Shown here piece by piece: positions 11,019 through 23,040 of a stretch of 64,000 nucleotides of DNA. Positions within the stretch are counted from its first letter, which is position 1. The number at the start of each line of letters is the position of its first letter. The stretch lies in NCBI GenBank assembly GCA_003952965.2, contig CM025850.1, positions 33,769,204 through 33,833,203 on the forward strand. Reading direction: 5' to 3'. The position numbers and the translations under genes were made by a program. This DNA is from Morella rubra (taxonomy: Eukaryota > Streptophyta > Magnoliopsida > Fagales > Myricaceae). Under the pieces are notes generated by a model. That model was not told the origin of the DNA. It saw nothing but the letters and a program-made list of their open reading frames with translations, and searched no databases.

Positions 11019-13560
11019 TTTACTTAGATGGATATAGGAAGAGCAAGATGTGTTGCCACTCAAAATACAATAGCCGTGGCACTTTTAACCAGACGTAGTG
11101 ACGTCGAATAACTGATCCAACAGCGGGTGCAGAATCGCCTCAAACAATAAGAGACAAGGATTCAGACAAAGTCACTTATGATAACTAAATCCTTGAGTAT
11201 TGCAAAATATTCAGTTTCAGTTTCAGTTTCAGGGTTAAGTAGCCCATTGCTCCTTCCAGTTTTTCCTCCATTTCAGAAATGCTACCTAGATTTCAGAATC
11301 ACACACTCGATTTTGCCAAAGAAAAAAAAAAATTCTTTCCCATCATTCTTCCATCTCAAAAGTAACAAACACCACATCAAAGAAAAAAAAATTACGTGTT
11401 CGATTAATGCTACATAAGAATGCCATGTCAAATTAAAAAATTTTAAAAATTACTAAAAAAATCAAATCAAATGAAAACAAAAATATCAAGAGAAATCATT
11501 CATAGGGTATTTAACCCCCAGTTTTACTTTCAAACAGAAATCATTAAGCTTTTCCTTCGAGCGAGGCGAGAATTCTATGATAGCTACGACATAAAAAGCA
11601 CCAAGGCAACAAAATAAGAAGACATGGTGCTAAAGATACTTCTCAATAAATGTATCTGCTACAAGCTGGTCCAACTTGACGCACATTATGCAACCATGTA
11701 AGCTTGGAAAGCCACCACACTGACAACCAACACACCAAAATAAAAAAATCAAAACTTCCATGTTGGAAAAAAAAAATGGAGCAACAATGAAAGAGAGAAC
11801 ACTTCCCAACGCAGTGAACGAATTAGCAACCAAAATCTGCCCTCAAATTTTATTGTTAGAACTCACCATCATGGTGATACACAAATTGTAAAACATTACC
11901 AGCAATAAGGCAAGTAGACTTCCTCCAACCTCTATCAAAGTTTTTTATAGGTTTAAGCGTCAATCAGTGAGCCAAGAGGCGTTGTCAGATACAAACCCTG
12001 CTCACTTCTGCTTTCATTTTTCAAGTCATACACATCTCGCCTTACAATAATTTTTCTGTCATCCCACATAAGGAGCAGAGGAATTAAGTAAAAAAGCAAA
12101 CCCAATAACTAGCAAAATACGGTCATGATCCAGTAAAGCAATACCCAAATTCTAATTAGTTGGTATCAGCATAGCTACAGAGAGAATGCTGAAGAATACA
12201 AATGAAAATGTACAAGTTTGAAACAGCAAAACAAACATTATCAAATACCGAAGTTGAATTTAAAAATCAATTTTAGAGGGACAGCACAAATCCAAAACGA
12301 CGGAGAATCCCTTCGCATGGATTGGACTCGATCTAACCAGAAAATTATTACAGTTGGAATTTCAAAAAAAAAAATCCCAAATCAGACAGTTTTCAGGAGA
12401 TACAGAATTTCCAAGAGGAGTTCCGTGAAGCAAGAGAAACTACGCAAAAGAGCAACGCATCTAATATCCTTTTTGACAAACGAAAGAACCTGATATCTAA
12501 ACTGAGATAATCTGCTAATTAACAGGATGAAGATTATTCAGATGATATGCAATAATTTAAGAGCATAAAGATTAAGAAAACAATTGGAATCAGAAAATTC
12601 TATCGTCTTGGACTAAGCATGTTTCAACCACGAGTTCTTTAACTGGGATCTGGCCGAAGGCCATAACCTGGAATGACCCAACGGCGAAAAAATGAAATTC
12701 AAATTCTCAAGAGCAGATAAATATTACAACACGGACAATACGACACTTGAAGTAGCACCAAAGATTATTATTTCGTTCAGCAGAACTGAAAAGCACGTCC
12801 ATTTCAACCATATGTTTCAATATAGCTCTTATCCAGAGATTATCAAAATTCGTTCAAATTTCGTACCTTTTCTCGACAGCCAAACATCAGAGAAAACCAC
12901 AAGAAAGCCAAAGTTCATGGACATAACAGGAACAGCAGGGGTAAATCGAAAGTACTATCACTACTACGACACTAAGTGCAACAAAAATAACCAGACATCA
13001 CAGCAAAAAAGAAGGAAAAAAAAAACGTCAGAGACGCTTACATTTCGCTCAAGGACTCAGAACCGAGCTTCGTCTTCGACGCATCTCCTGCTTAATGAAA
13101 CAGAGACGTAACGTAAAAACAAGAAAGGAATTCCGGAAAACGTAAAAGAGCCAAACCCTAGAGAGAGTAAATATCCCTAGCTAGAGAGAAGAGAGAGGCG
13201 CAAGGAGTACAGTAACAAAAAAAAACCCCAGAGCAAGAAATAAGAGACTAGACTAGACTGGCGATAAAGTTAAGACATCAGAGGGAGGGAGAGAGAGAGA
13301 GAGAGAGCGATCTGACAGTGCGCGCAAAAGTAGGGCACGCGAATTGGGAGGAAAAGACCAAGCAGAGGGAGAGAAGGTGACGTCTTTCGGGGAATTTGCT
13401 ACCGTAAGCTCCGGTGCTCATTTCAGTTCCCCCACTACAACACAATACATCCATAGACGGTAGATGGAGATATCATCAAAGCAAGCTAAGAGACAGATAG
13501 AGAGAGAGAGAGAGTGAGAGTGAGAGTGAGAGCGAGCGAGCGAGCTAAGCCATAGAGCTC
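11019..13560. other. AS1 upstream region, likely leader intron and promoter
   Basis: No protein-coding gene recognised. The region probably holds the AS1 5'-UTR intron and, toward 13.1-13.56 kb, first exon and core promoter: this part is less AT-rich and dense in purine (GA)-type repeats on the plus strand, a frequent character of plant leader sequences. Microsatellites sit at 13287-13308 and 13498-13545. Confidence 0.4.
13498..13545. repeat. Purine-rich compound microsatellite (GA, GAGTGA, GAGC)
   Basis: (GA)n passing into GTGAGA repeats and then GAGC repeats, near the presumed AS1 transcription start. Confidence 0.8.
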
Positions 13561-13990
13561 AGCGTAAGCGCCAGATAGCGGAGGGGTCCATTAACGTATG
13601 CGAGGCGCACGCTCGTTTTCAGCGCTTAAAATGCGCCATCTTCCGTCATTTCGCGGCGTTCGTTTTTCTTTCCTTTCCGGGCGTTAATTCTACTAACCGC
13701 CTGTTACACATGATTAACCGGGATAACAGATTAACACGTACAATTATACCTAGACGCGGCTGTCATGTTTGCGAAGAGACAGATAAATCACGGCCGTCGA
13801 TCTTTGATCAATCGATTACTTTAGCTTGACGCCCGCTGGGGTCAGACAAACGCGGTACGGCCGGTAACATTATTGAGAAGGGGGCCACATCCTGCACGTG
13901 TTATTTAGCGGGGTTCGACTCCAATATCACTCAGTGGTCCCATAGTCCCCCTCGTGAACCTATTTTTTCTGCTTATCAGAAAGTTTCATT
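13561..13990. other. Distal AS1 upstream spacer
   Basis: Moderate GC content, no open frame of note and no recognised repeat. It could hold distal promoter elements of AS1. Confidence 0.3.
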
Positions 13991-13994
13991 CTTT

Positions 13995-14183
13995 GGAGCG
14001 TTTATTTATCGAAGTTTTAGAGAATATTATTAAAATTTTAAGAATATTTTGGATGTTAAAATTTATTAGAGTTTATGAAAAATGAAGTGTATGTGTAAAA
14101 GTGTGTAGTTTATTAAAATTTATGAAATGTGTTTGATATAGTAAAAATTTTAAACCTTAAAAATAGGACAAACAAATACTTCC
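13995..14183. mobile_element. Tourist-like MITE, same family as 5430-5605
   Basis: The left end GGAGCGTTTATTTATCGAAG and right end GGACAAACAAATACTTCC are roughly inverse. The interior shares AAAATGAAGTGTATGTGTAAAAGT and GAAATGTGTTTGATATAG-like blocks with the copy in PRT6 intron 1. Non-coding. Confidence 0.5.
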
Positions 14184-14359
14184 TTTATTAGCCTTCAAGG
14201 ACTCATTCAATTGCTTATAAAAAAAGCTTTCAACAAATATAGCTGAGCTAATAAAAGCTTTAAATAGCTACAGATTAGTAGCTAGCACGATATACTTCCA
14301 AATTTTTGACTAATTATATCACGTAAGTAGACATGACTTTGAATACTATCATTTATAAG

Positions 14360-14676
14360 AAAATCATTGATTTGAAATGATACTTAGCTTGTAAAACCAG
14401 TTCAATTAATCTGAGCTGTTTTGCTTATCAACAATGTCAATATTATATGATTCATATCATGGGGGCGAAGTCATACGATAATATAACTAGCAATATCCAT
14501 TTTCTCGAGGACTTAAAAAAAATCATTGATTAAAATGATACTTGGCTGGTAAAACCGATTCAATTAATCTGAGTTGTTTTGTTTATCAACGATGTCAGTA
14601 TCATATGATTCATATCATCGGGGCGAAAGTCATACAATAATATAACTAGCAATGTCTACTTTCTTGAGGACTTGAA
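14360..14676. repeat. Two tandem copies of a ~158-bp unit
   Basis: 14360-14517 and 14518-14676 align throughout (AAAATCATTGATT at the start, TTCAATTAATCTGAG, ATATGATTCATATCAT, ATAATATAACTAGCAAT), with scattered substitutions. Non-coding and of unknown origin. Confidence 0.85.
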
Positions 14677-14823
14677 TGAGATCATGTTTTACAACAAAGG
14701 GATTATTATGAATTTTTTTTTTATTAAAATTTTTGGTTACTATATTTTAAAATCAAAATTTTGGAATTTGAGAGAAATTTTAGCTAAAATTTTAAGTGAT
14801 GATGTTCACTTTCCACAGGAAAA

Positions 14824-14915
14824 AAAAATGTGGTCACGTTCCATTATTAGAAGCAAAAGATTAAAAGAATTAATTGATCGTAAAAGATACTAGAACGGAA
14901 CGTGACCACATTTTT
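14824..14915. repeat. Perfect 19-bp inverted repeat around a 54-nt loop
   Basis: AAAAATGTGGTCACGTTCC at 14824-14842 is exactly reverse-complemented at 14897-14915. The arms could form a hairpin. It may be a tiny foldback element or a transcript hairpin; there is no independent evidence of expression. Confidence 0.8.
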
Positions 14916-17900
14916 AAAAATCTTAAAAATTTACACAATAGAAATTAAATTTTTTTTAAAGTATTTACAAAAGTATACTAAAATAGTGTTTTTCGCTGTA
15001 ACTACATAAAATTGTGTAAACGATTCAAAAAGTTAATTTGGTATGGACAAACAAAGCGTATTTACGAATCGCTAGAGCGAGTAATAGAGAGCAAGAAGGA
15101 GGCATGTTTTAAAGTTAACTTATTTACATATTTGTTGAGACACGTTAGGGAGTATAAGTGAAGCATTTTTTTAAAAAAATAAATATTTATATATTTCGCT
15201 CGAACACGTTAAGAAAGCAAAAGTTATAAAAAAATTACTCTCGAGAATTGGAGAGCATGCAAGTAGCGAAACGTTAAAAAAAACATTTACCAAAAATTAA
15301 CCTTTGGCATGCAAGAGTTTGAGCGCACAAGAAAAGCAAAGGCCAAATAAAAAATAATTATAATCTTGCGCGTGTGAACACGAGCACACAACGAAAGCCT
15401 GTCAACGAGACAAGTGTACATTACTAACAGACGTTAGTGTAATTGACATACTAACGTTAATTTTATTTCAAATTAAAACTCAAAGACCGAGTTCGAACAG
15501 CGTACAGAACAGTAAAATTAAATTAAATCTCAAATAGAAACTGAAACCAAAAACAGCCCCTTTTCCAAACATGGCCTAGTAATATCCCAACTTTCACGTA
15601 ACTTCTTTTGAGTAGAGATGACCAATGGAAGAGAAATGGGTTGGCAATCAAAACCTTCGGTTGAAGAAATTATTATCATCATTATGATAAAGGAATGGTG
15701 GTGGCCCCCGAGAAAATTCTGATCCCATTGCGTCATTTTCACATATAAGGACAGGAATTGCGCTTCCCCGTCTACATACCATTCCCCTACTTGCTTTTTT
15801 AGCCTAGGAACCACAAGTCGAAGTCCTTGTGGTGATGCCATGGCCGTAGGGCGTAGGCCTGGCAACGAAAGGGTTTTACGACAGCACGAGAGTGAGGAGA
15901 TAGTTTTTAACATCCGCGTAGGGGAACGGCAGGCAGGGAAGGAATGAGGATCTTGGCGTCGCATCGTTAGGAGGCTCGGTAATCGAGGATTGACTGCGAT
16001 GTTGAAGAAGAGGCACAGGCACTGAGTGGAGGGAAGGCGGGTGATTAGGGAACTGTAGTCCGCGTTTCACGGCACAAGGAGACGAGTCTGATAGAGACGG
16101 GACCTTCTGCTCCCGCTCAGAACCCCTCTCAGGTGTCAGTGATACGTTACGTCTCTTTTTATCTTTGCTTTTCCCTTCCTCTCTGGTGGGCCTCTCAACA
16201 CTACAAAGGAAAACTCCCATCAGACCAGCAGTTCTCTCGTATTCCTCTTTACCACTGTAGCAACTGAGCTATTTACTTACCTTGCCCTCCTCTAATTTAT
16301 GGGTTGGAATGTTTCGAGAGAGATGAACCACGGGGCAAAAAAGGAATAAAAGCTCTGATTTGACACATCATAAATTCGGTAAATTTGAGGGAGATCCTCC
16401 CTAGTCTCTGCTCAGTGCTCTGCGCCCCGTAAAGGTTTTGTGGTTGAAATTAGAAAACAGGTGGGAACTTCAAACGTACATTAAAAACATCCGAGGAAGC
16501 ACGTCCTCCTTAAAGCACAGCCGTTGGATAAGAGTCGGACGTCAAAATAACGGACGGGCAGAACACATGGTGGGTTGGCTGGACAAGATGCGTCATTTAC
16601 AGGTACACACCTCAGGAGTAGGCTAGGTTTTATGGGGCTTGGGACGAAAGCCTGGCAGATCGTATAGGGATTGGTGATAGATGAATGAAGGAGAGTAGGG
16701 GCTAAAAAAAGGAAAATCGTCACTGAGTTGTCTGACTCGGACCGGTGAGCTCTCTTTTCACCAACGTGGTTCGGTGAAAGTGAAACATCCCAAATCCCTG
16801 TCAAGAAATTCGTCCGCTTTTTGACCGCCAGCTTCTTGTAAATGCAGATATCTGCCCCTCGTTTACAATTTATTTTTATTTTGGAAAAAAATTTATGAAA
16901 TGAAATTTTTAATTTTTGTCTCTAAAAAAAAAATTAATACATGGATTTTTCATATTAGTAAAAGAATTCTTTTTAATTTTTTAATTTCGTTTGTGGGGGA
17001 TAAATTGATAATAAATTAGTAATTTAGGGTGGCAAAATAATCAGTCATCATGTTCTTTTGGTTCGCAATTATTGTACTTCTGTTATGCTTCAGCTTCATG
17101 CATTCCATTTACCCTCTGTGGTCTTGGAGGACGGCGGGCCACATAATTTAACTCTCTCTTCGCTTGACAATCTCGTATTTCGTTGACTGATTTTGATAAC
17201 ATTTATGAAGATATAATCTTAATTATAGAAGTCAAAAAATTAATTTACGTCAAAATTCATGAAAATTTTTAACTGTACAAAATTTTTAAAATTAATAATT
17301 TATAAGTATAATGTGACAAAGATTATGATTGTAAATTGTTAACACCCTATAGTTGAATTGTGTAAATTATATGATATTTCATTACATGTTTGGCATTTGC
17401 CTTGAAAAAAAAATTCTGATAGATCTGGTCCCTTCAACTTTAACGTAGTTTTGTCCCTAATTATAACTAGTGTTTACTAGAGAGGGTGGTTAGCTTAGCC
17501 TACTCCCCTAGGCGTATATGTTGAGGACCCAATTCTGAATCCATCAATAAGTCGCTAATCTACACAATCATGATCTTCAAATTGAGAATTCAGAGTTCAT
17601 GAGATTTGAGAATTTACCTAAATTGAGGTATAGAAATTGAAATAAAACCATAATCGAATATCAAGACAAAGAAAAGATAGTAGAATTGGCTATACTCAAT
17701 TGATTGTAAGAATACAATTTGAAAACACAAATAAATATTGGATAGATTAGATCAAATCTTATTCAATGAATTGCAAGAATAAGATCTTCTAATTTTGATT
17801 CAATAAATTGCATCAAGTTAGTCCAAGTTTTCTAAGAACTACGAATCCTAAAAATCCAAAAGTTCAAGAGTACCTAAGACCAAAACAAGTTGTGATAATG

Positions 17901-18690
17901 AGTCTCAACATGAATGAATAATTCTCTATGACTACAACTAATTAAACTTAACCTAAAAAAATTCTAATGCTTAACTGACCATTAACCCTTTATTTACACC
18001 TATTTAAAATTATAAAACTACCACTAATTTAAAAATTTCAAGATACCCTTAATGACACATGTGCCTCTCATATGCTTTTCTTCCCTTTTATGTTAAAGTC
18101 TCTTGTTTCTTCTAGGAGTCTTAACACTATATGAACATTCACTCTATGCAAAAAGTTAGAATGTATGGATTGAGCTATTACTACCACTCTATGAGAAAAT
18201 AAATCATCCTCGCAGTCCTAGTCTTTTTATTCATTTGGTTATAAAATAAAAAAATAAAAAACCAATAAGAGTTGCTGTTCACACCAGGTGCGTGCTTTCT
18301 CCGTTTTCCACTTCATCCGGAGGATCTTCCTATCGTCATTCTGTGGCTTCAATGTCTGTTTTTTTGTCTCTCGTCCCGTGGTAAAGGGATCCCTTATGCC
18401 CATTGTTCTAGGCCTCACTTGGCCCCAAGCAGTCGATCAGTGAGGCCTCCAAACCTCGTCTGCAATGCCTTTTCTCACCAACCCCAAAGCAGAGGCTCTC
18501 GTCTGTACAAGATGGGCCATTCGCCACAAGTCCTATCACCTGCACGTAATCATTGAGCAAAGGCCGAGAAGACCCCATGGACTGTGCGCCTAGAAGCGCC
18601 AGGTCCAACAATCTATCTTACCCCTCGCTTCGTTAAGAGAGCACCTTTCCACCCACATTAAACACAATAAAAAAGCAAGTCAATTACTGA
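14916..18690. other. Gene-poor spacer
   Basis: No gene I can support. Open frames on the minus strand at 15530-16220 show no recognisable family and sit in a less AT-rich island (15.5-16.8 kb). 17500-18060 is an AT-rich repeat-like stretch. 18270-18650 is a GC-richer block without a recognised product. Confidence 0.4.
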
Positions 18691-18699
18691 TAGAAGTGA

Positions 18700-19300
18700 C
18701 TAACACGTTAATATTTGGTATGATATTATAGTTATATCATATCAAAATTTGATATAATTATAAAGATTTAAATATTTAAATATAAAAATATTTTTTTATT
18801 AATATTTATATTATTTCTATACATAAAGATTTTAATTTTATTATCTGTATGAATTTATAATACAAAAGACAGTATAAAATATTTTTATAGTGAATATACG
18901 TCTTCTAAACCGAACCACTGAAATCTCTATTTCTTCTAACTCTTTCTCTTTCTCCTTCTCTATTATGTTTCAATTATGCACGATTTATCTTTTATTTCCG
19001 AGCATCCTTTCCCCCACCTGCTCTCATCCGCTGTTGATGGGCCGGCCCAGGTATAAGAAACCCCACTTTCCCCGGCTCCCCCTATACCGGCAGATTATCG
19101 TCCTAAGAAAGAGAAGAAAAACTACCATAGACTATTAAAGAGGAAAAAGAAAGGAGAAAGATCTCTAACTTAAGCATCCGAATCTATCCCGCAGGCGAAA
19201 GTCCCTTTTGCTGGTTTTCAGCCCGTCTGGGAGTGAGGACCTCAGCTCGGTCCAAAGTCAACCTAGAGGGCTCGATTTTCCCGACTCCATGACATAGCTC
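18700..19300 (+). mobile_element. LTR retrotransposon fragment (fossil, probable LTR part)
   Basis: The block around 19140-19290, with CTAACTTAAGCATCCGAATC followed by a CCCGCAGG and a CCCGTCTGGG motif, resembles the R-U5 part of plant Gypsy-type LTRs. No gag or pol frame accompanies it, so it is an LTR remnant. Ends are approximate and family assignment is tentative. Confidence 0.35.
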
Positions 19301-19549
19301 ACACAGAAAAAATAAAATAAATGCATGGTTAATATGTCGAAATCTATGAAAAATTTGCGTACCATTAATTAAGTCACATCTTTTCTAATCCAATTTATAA
19401 GGATTAAGGTAAATGATCCTAGGTACCCAAAAAAATATCCAAATTTTTGTCTTTCCATAACAAAATTGGTGAGTGAAATGTTCAAATGCAGGCGACGTGT
19501 GTCACTCCACCCGTCCTACTTGTTATATAGTAAAACTCAGAAGGCTCGG

Positions 19550-20274
19550 CAGGGGCGGCTCAGCACGAGTTGATGCCGCAGGCGAAAATTTAAATTTACG
19601 TCCTTTTGATTTTTTTTTTAAATTTAATGTAATAATTTAATATATAGTAATGTTAAACGTAACGTTATTTAAAAAGTATTCTTCTATATCAACAAATATA
19701 AAATTATTTAACAGATGATTATGTAGTTAAAATAATTATATATTGCAAAGAGATTATAGTTAAAATAAGATTATTATGAGCTAATTTCTATCCAAATTCT
19801 AAATGTATTAATATATAAAATAGATATTTAAGACATAAATATATGTTGTGTTTATCATGCATGATTTTCATTCACTATGCTTTCCAAAAATGATAAGAAA
19901 GTAATCAATTTATCTCTTAATTATTTCATAAATTAACACCCATATTTACTGCTGTTGTTAGCCATTGGGCCTATATAATTATTCATGGCGAAGGGAGTTC
20001 ATGGCTCTATTAAAATATGACTTTATTTATTGTTTCCAAACAAATATAAGAAGATAAACAAAACTAATGGGTCCTGATTTTCATTAATCAAGACCCACTG
20101 TTTATTACATGCGTTCAGTGCAATTTTTATTTATTTTATTTTATTTTTTATTTTTTTCGTTCAGTGCAAATTTAAACGTGATAGGGGCACAAAACTTTAT
20201 GAGGCCTCAGGATAAATGTTTTATGAGGCCTTAGTGGGGGTGGGAGGCCTGGGGGCCTTAGGCAAGCGCACCTG
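19550..20274. mobile_element. hAT-type relic with decayed 8-bp target duplication
   Basis: Starts CAGGGGCGGCTCAGCACG, a typical plant hAT terminus, and ends GCCTTAGGCAAGCGCACCTG, imperfectly inverse. The 8 bases before it are AGGCTCGG (19542-19549) and after it AGGTTTGG (20275-20282): 6 of 8 identical, both differences being C to T. The 725-bp interior is AT-rich and non-coding, with repeated GAGGCCT blocks near the right end. Confidence 0.55.
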
Positions 20275-20556
20275 AGGTTTGGTCCAAAAACATAAAGAAC
20301 GTTTAACCATGAGAAAGGGAGTGTTACAAAAAACGCTTTCGATGCTTTGTCTTGCCACTTGAATCACTCCCGTCGTCCTATTTGTATTATCTAAAAATAG
20401 AACACAGCCAACAAATTGTAACGTCCTACCCTCCAATTTATACCACGCAAAAGTATTTTTTTGTCAAATTCGACGAAAATTGATTTTTTTTTTTTTTTTT
20501 TATGGATTAAATATATTTTGCCTCTCTTATTTTTAGAAATGGTGACACATTACACA

Positions 20557-20990
20557 AGTCATAGCAAATCATGTAGTGACTTGTACTAAAAAATAAGTAA
20601 GCATAATTCTGCCTAAACAATAAAATATATTGACATGCAGGAAACGTATTTACTAGTTATATCATCCTCAGATGCCTAAATTTGAAGATGTTCTTCGAAC
20701 CAACCGTAGACTTTATTGAGATAGGTAAACTCAAACAAAAATGCCCCAATACTGGCTATAACAGATATATATATATATATATAAAATAGAAAGTTTGAAA
20801 ATCTTCTTTAATCCTATGTCATTCAATCTTTATTTTTCTATGAAAATATGAAAGCTTTTCTTGTGGTTATAATGCCAAAATATCAAGTTGGCTCATTTGT
20901 CTTTATGTTGATAGTTACAGGTCTCTTGAATCTTCTATTTGCCTATTTTTATTTTCTTTTATTTGTGTGTAATGCTGCTTTACTTTTGAT
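20557..20990. mobile_element. ~430-bp insertion inside the Pack-MULE left TIR
   Basis: Absent from the otherwise matching right TIR: the left arm departs after ACACATTACAC and rejoins at GATGTATTTATTTTT. It contains an (AT)n run at about 20766-20782. I found no clear termini, so its nature is unknown. Confidence 0.6.
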
Positions 20991-21210
20991 GTATTTATTT
21001 TTGAGATATTGAACCATAAAGTTTCACATTATTTCGATTTGCACCTTGAACCATAATTGGGCATCTATTTAGACGGATTTTGTCAAAACATGCCTCTCAC
21101 GTGACTGCCACTATTATTAGATTACCAGTTTGCCTCGACGCTAACGCAACTATATTCTAATTACCTTCAAAAGCGAAGAGACAAAAACACCCTTGATCAA
21201 GACGCGCGTT

Positions 21211-23040
21211 TTACTTAGGGCTCCCCTTGACCTTGACCTTCAACTGAAGCTCCGAAAGATCAATCTTAGCTGAGTTGGGATTCCCGATTTTGTTAGTGGC
21301 TAGCCGAGCAGCACTGTTTAAAGAAATTCTCAACCCCTCAACAGCAATTCGAAAGGTGTATGCTGCCGATACAATGCGGGTGTCAACAGTTTCACCTCTG
21401 TTAACATCAAGAAGCATCTTTTGTACTGACAGAGAATAAAAAGAAGGGGGTAAAGGTGGGGTGAGGGACAGCAACGCTGTCTCCAATTGCTTCCCATTTT
21501 CCAGAAAAGCCACATTTGATAGGAAAAGATACATACCTCATACATAACAAAATTCAACACCCAAAAAAAAAAACAACTCCTGTGGTAAACTCTATATATC
21601 TACAGAACGTTTCCCTGAGCTGCATAATTCAATCTGTACATCAGAGCTTCTATAGATTTCTGTATTTTGGTGCCATCTGTCTGAATCACTAACTGAGATG
21701 CCCGGGGCAAACATTGAATTCCACGTCCCAAACTGGCAATTGATGGAGTAGAAGGAAGAGATTCAGCAGCACATTCAATCCTATCTCCAGTGGCGGATGT
21801 AAAGGGGGGCCTGGCCCGGTTGGCAAAGTAAAACTTAGTTTTTTTTTTTTTTTCATAGGCATCATAAAAGAATGAATATTATTCAAAGACTCAAAAATTA
21901 ATTTAAAAGTTGTCATTTAATAATTAAAATACAGTTTACAGTTTAAACTTACCATCTACTATGTTTAATTTTTTTTACGTATCATGCACTTAACAAACAA
22001 ACAAAAAATTCTTTTAAAAGGACTTAACTAATAAACTATTTGCTAAATTACTTGAGAAAGTACTTATTTTTTTTGTTCAGTAAAAAAACAGAAAAACCTC
22101 TCTCGTTCATTCCATTTTTATCCCTATTATTTCTTGATGTTTCTCAACTCTTATCTTTGATTGAGATTATTTAATTCTAACTTGTACTGTAGTGTTTTTC
22201 GTGTTATTTTATATTTTTTTGTTGTGTTTAGTGTAGTTTTCATTATTCTATTTATAATAATTTTGAGATATCAAATATGAAAATACGAATTTGGATATAA
22301 AACTAAATAAGAAATAAGAAATAGATAAAAGTAATTCAAAAAAGGATCTCTTGATAAGTTTGTTATTAATCAACAAAATATAACTTCAAGTTCACTAAAG
22401 GATTAAAAAATGACAAGTCTTCCACTTTTTATAGAATTCTAATACAACATTGAAACAACAAATTAAAATGAGACTAACAAGGTTTCACTCATGAAAATGC
22501 CCAAACGTTCCCGCTTCTATCTCTTCTAATAGCAAAGTAGGTTCAAGTTAAACTTTTGGCTTGCTACAAGTTGGGCTCAAGGATTGCAGTCAAATGCCTC
22601 CTCTATAGTCGTCAGCTTGTTCCTGACAAATTCGATTGGTGTTAATAATATGATGTTTTTAGTATTTAATTTTTAATATTTTAACTCTAAGACATTTTTT
22701 GCATTACGTAGTAATTTTTTTTGGTCATTTTCCCTTAAAAGTTGGCCCCTTTTATATTCATTCCTAGTTCCGCCACTGCCTATCTCTAGTTCTCCACAAA
22801 CAAGCAAGCCTGTGCAGGTTGCAATGCTACACCCAAATGTTGCCCACAGTAGGAAACCAATCGGCTGTACTCGTAGTTTCCTTATTATTTCATAGAGTGC
22901 TGTTCTCACGACTGAAAAGCTGGTATTCTCAACAAAGGCTATAACTCTGTGGGCTACTGGTCGGATCTTTTTAGCAGAAGCTCTATGGCTTTTGGTGTTT
23001 ATGCGTGGGTTGGGGCAAGAAAGTGAAGAATGTTCGAGGA
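21211..23040 (-). pseudogene. Captured host gene fragment inside the Pack-MULE (unidentified)
   Basis: Minus-strand coding-like pieces: ~23040-22787 (...RPVAHRVIAFVENTSF, VVRTALYEIIRKL, IGFLLWATFGCSIATC), then after the hAT insertion 21787-~21605 (DRIECAAESLPSTPSI, QLVIQTDGTKIQKSIEA, LMYRLN), then, after an AG acceptor, ~21420-21211 (MLLDVNRGETVDTRIVSAA, FRIAVEGLRISLNSAA). The two exon-like segments imply that capture included an intron. The frame ends in KGSPK and a stop that lies in the left TIR itself. I do not recognise the parent gene; one segment is hydrophobic and could span a membrane. Not expected to make the parental protein. Confidence 0.65.
21788..22778. mobile_element. Non-autonomous hAT element with perfect 8-bp target duplication
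   Basis: Terminal inverted repeats CAGTGGCGGA (21788) and TCCGCCACTG (ending 22778), flanked on both sides by CCTATCTC (21780-21787 and 22779-22786). Length 991 bp. AT-rich with no transposase frame. It interrupts the captured gene fragment in the Pack-MULE, so it is the younger insertion. Confidence 0.93.

Noticed and set aside
15530-16220. Minus-strand open frames of 144 and 114 codons as a gene
   Set aside because: They overlap in different frames, resemble no family I know, and have low-complexity Ser/Pro/Arg composition expected of a GC-richer non-coding island.
16226-16290. tRNA- or SINE-like A box on the minus strand (TAGCTCAGTTGC)
   Set aside because: No B box, acceptor stem or T arm follows at the right distance.
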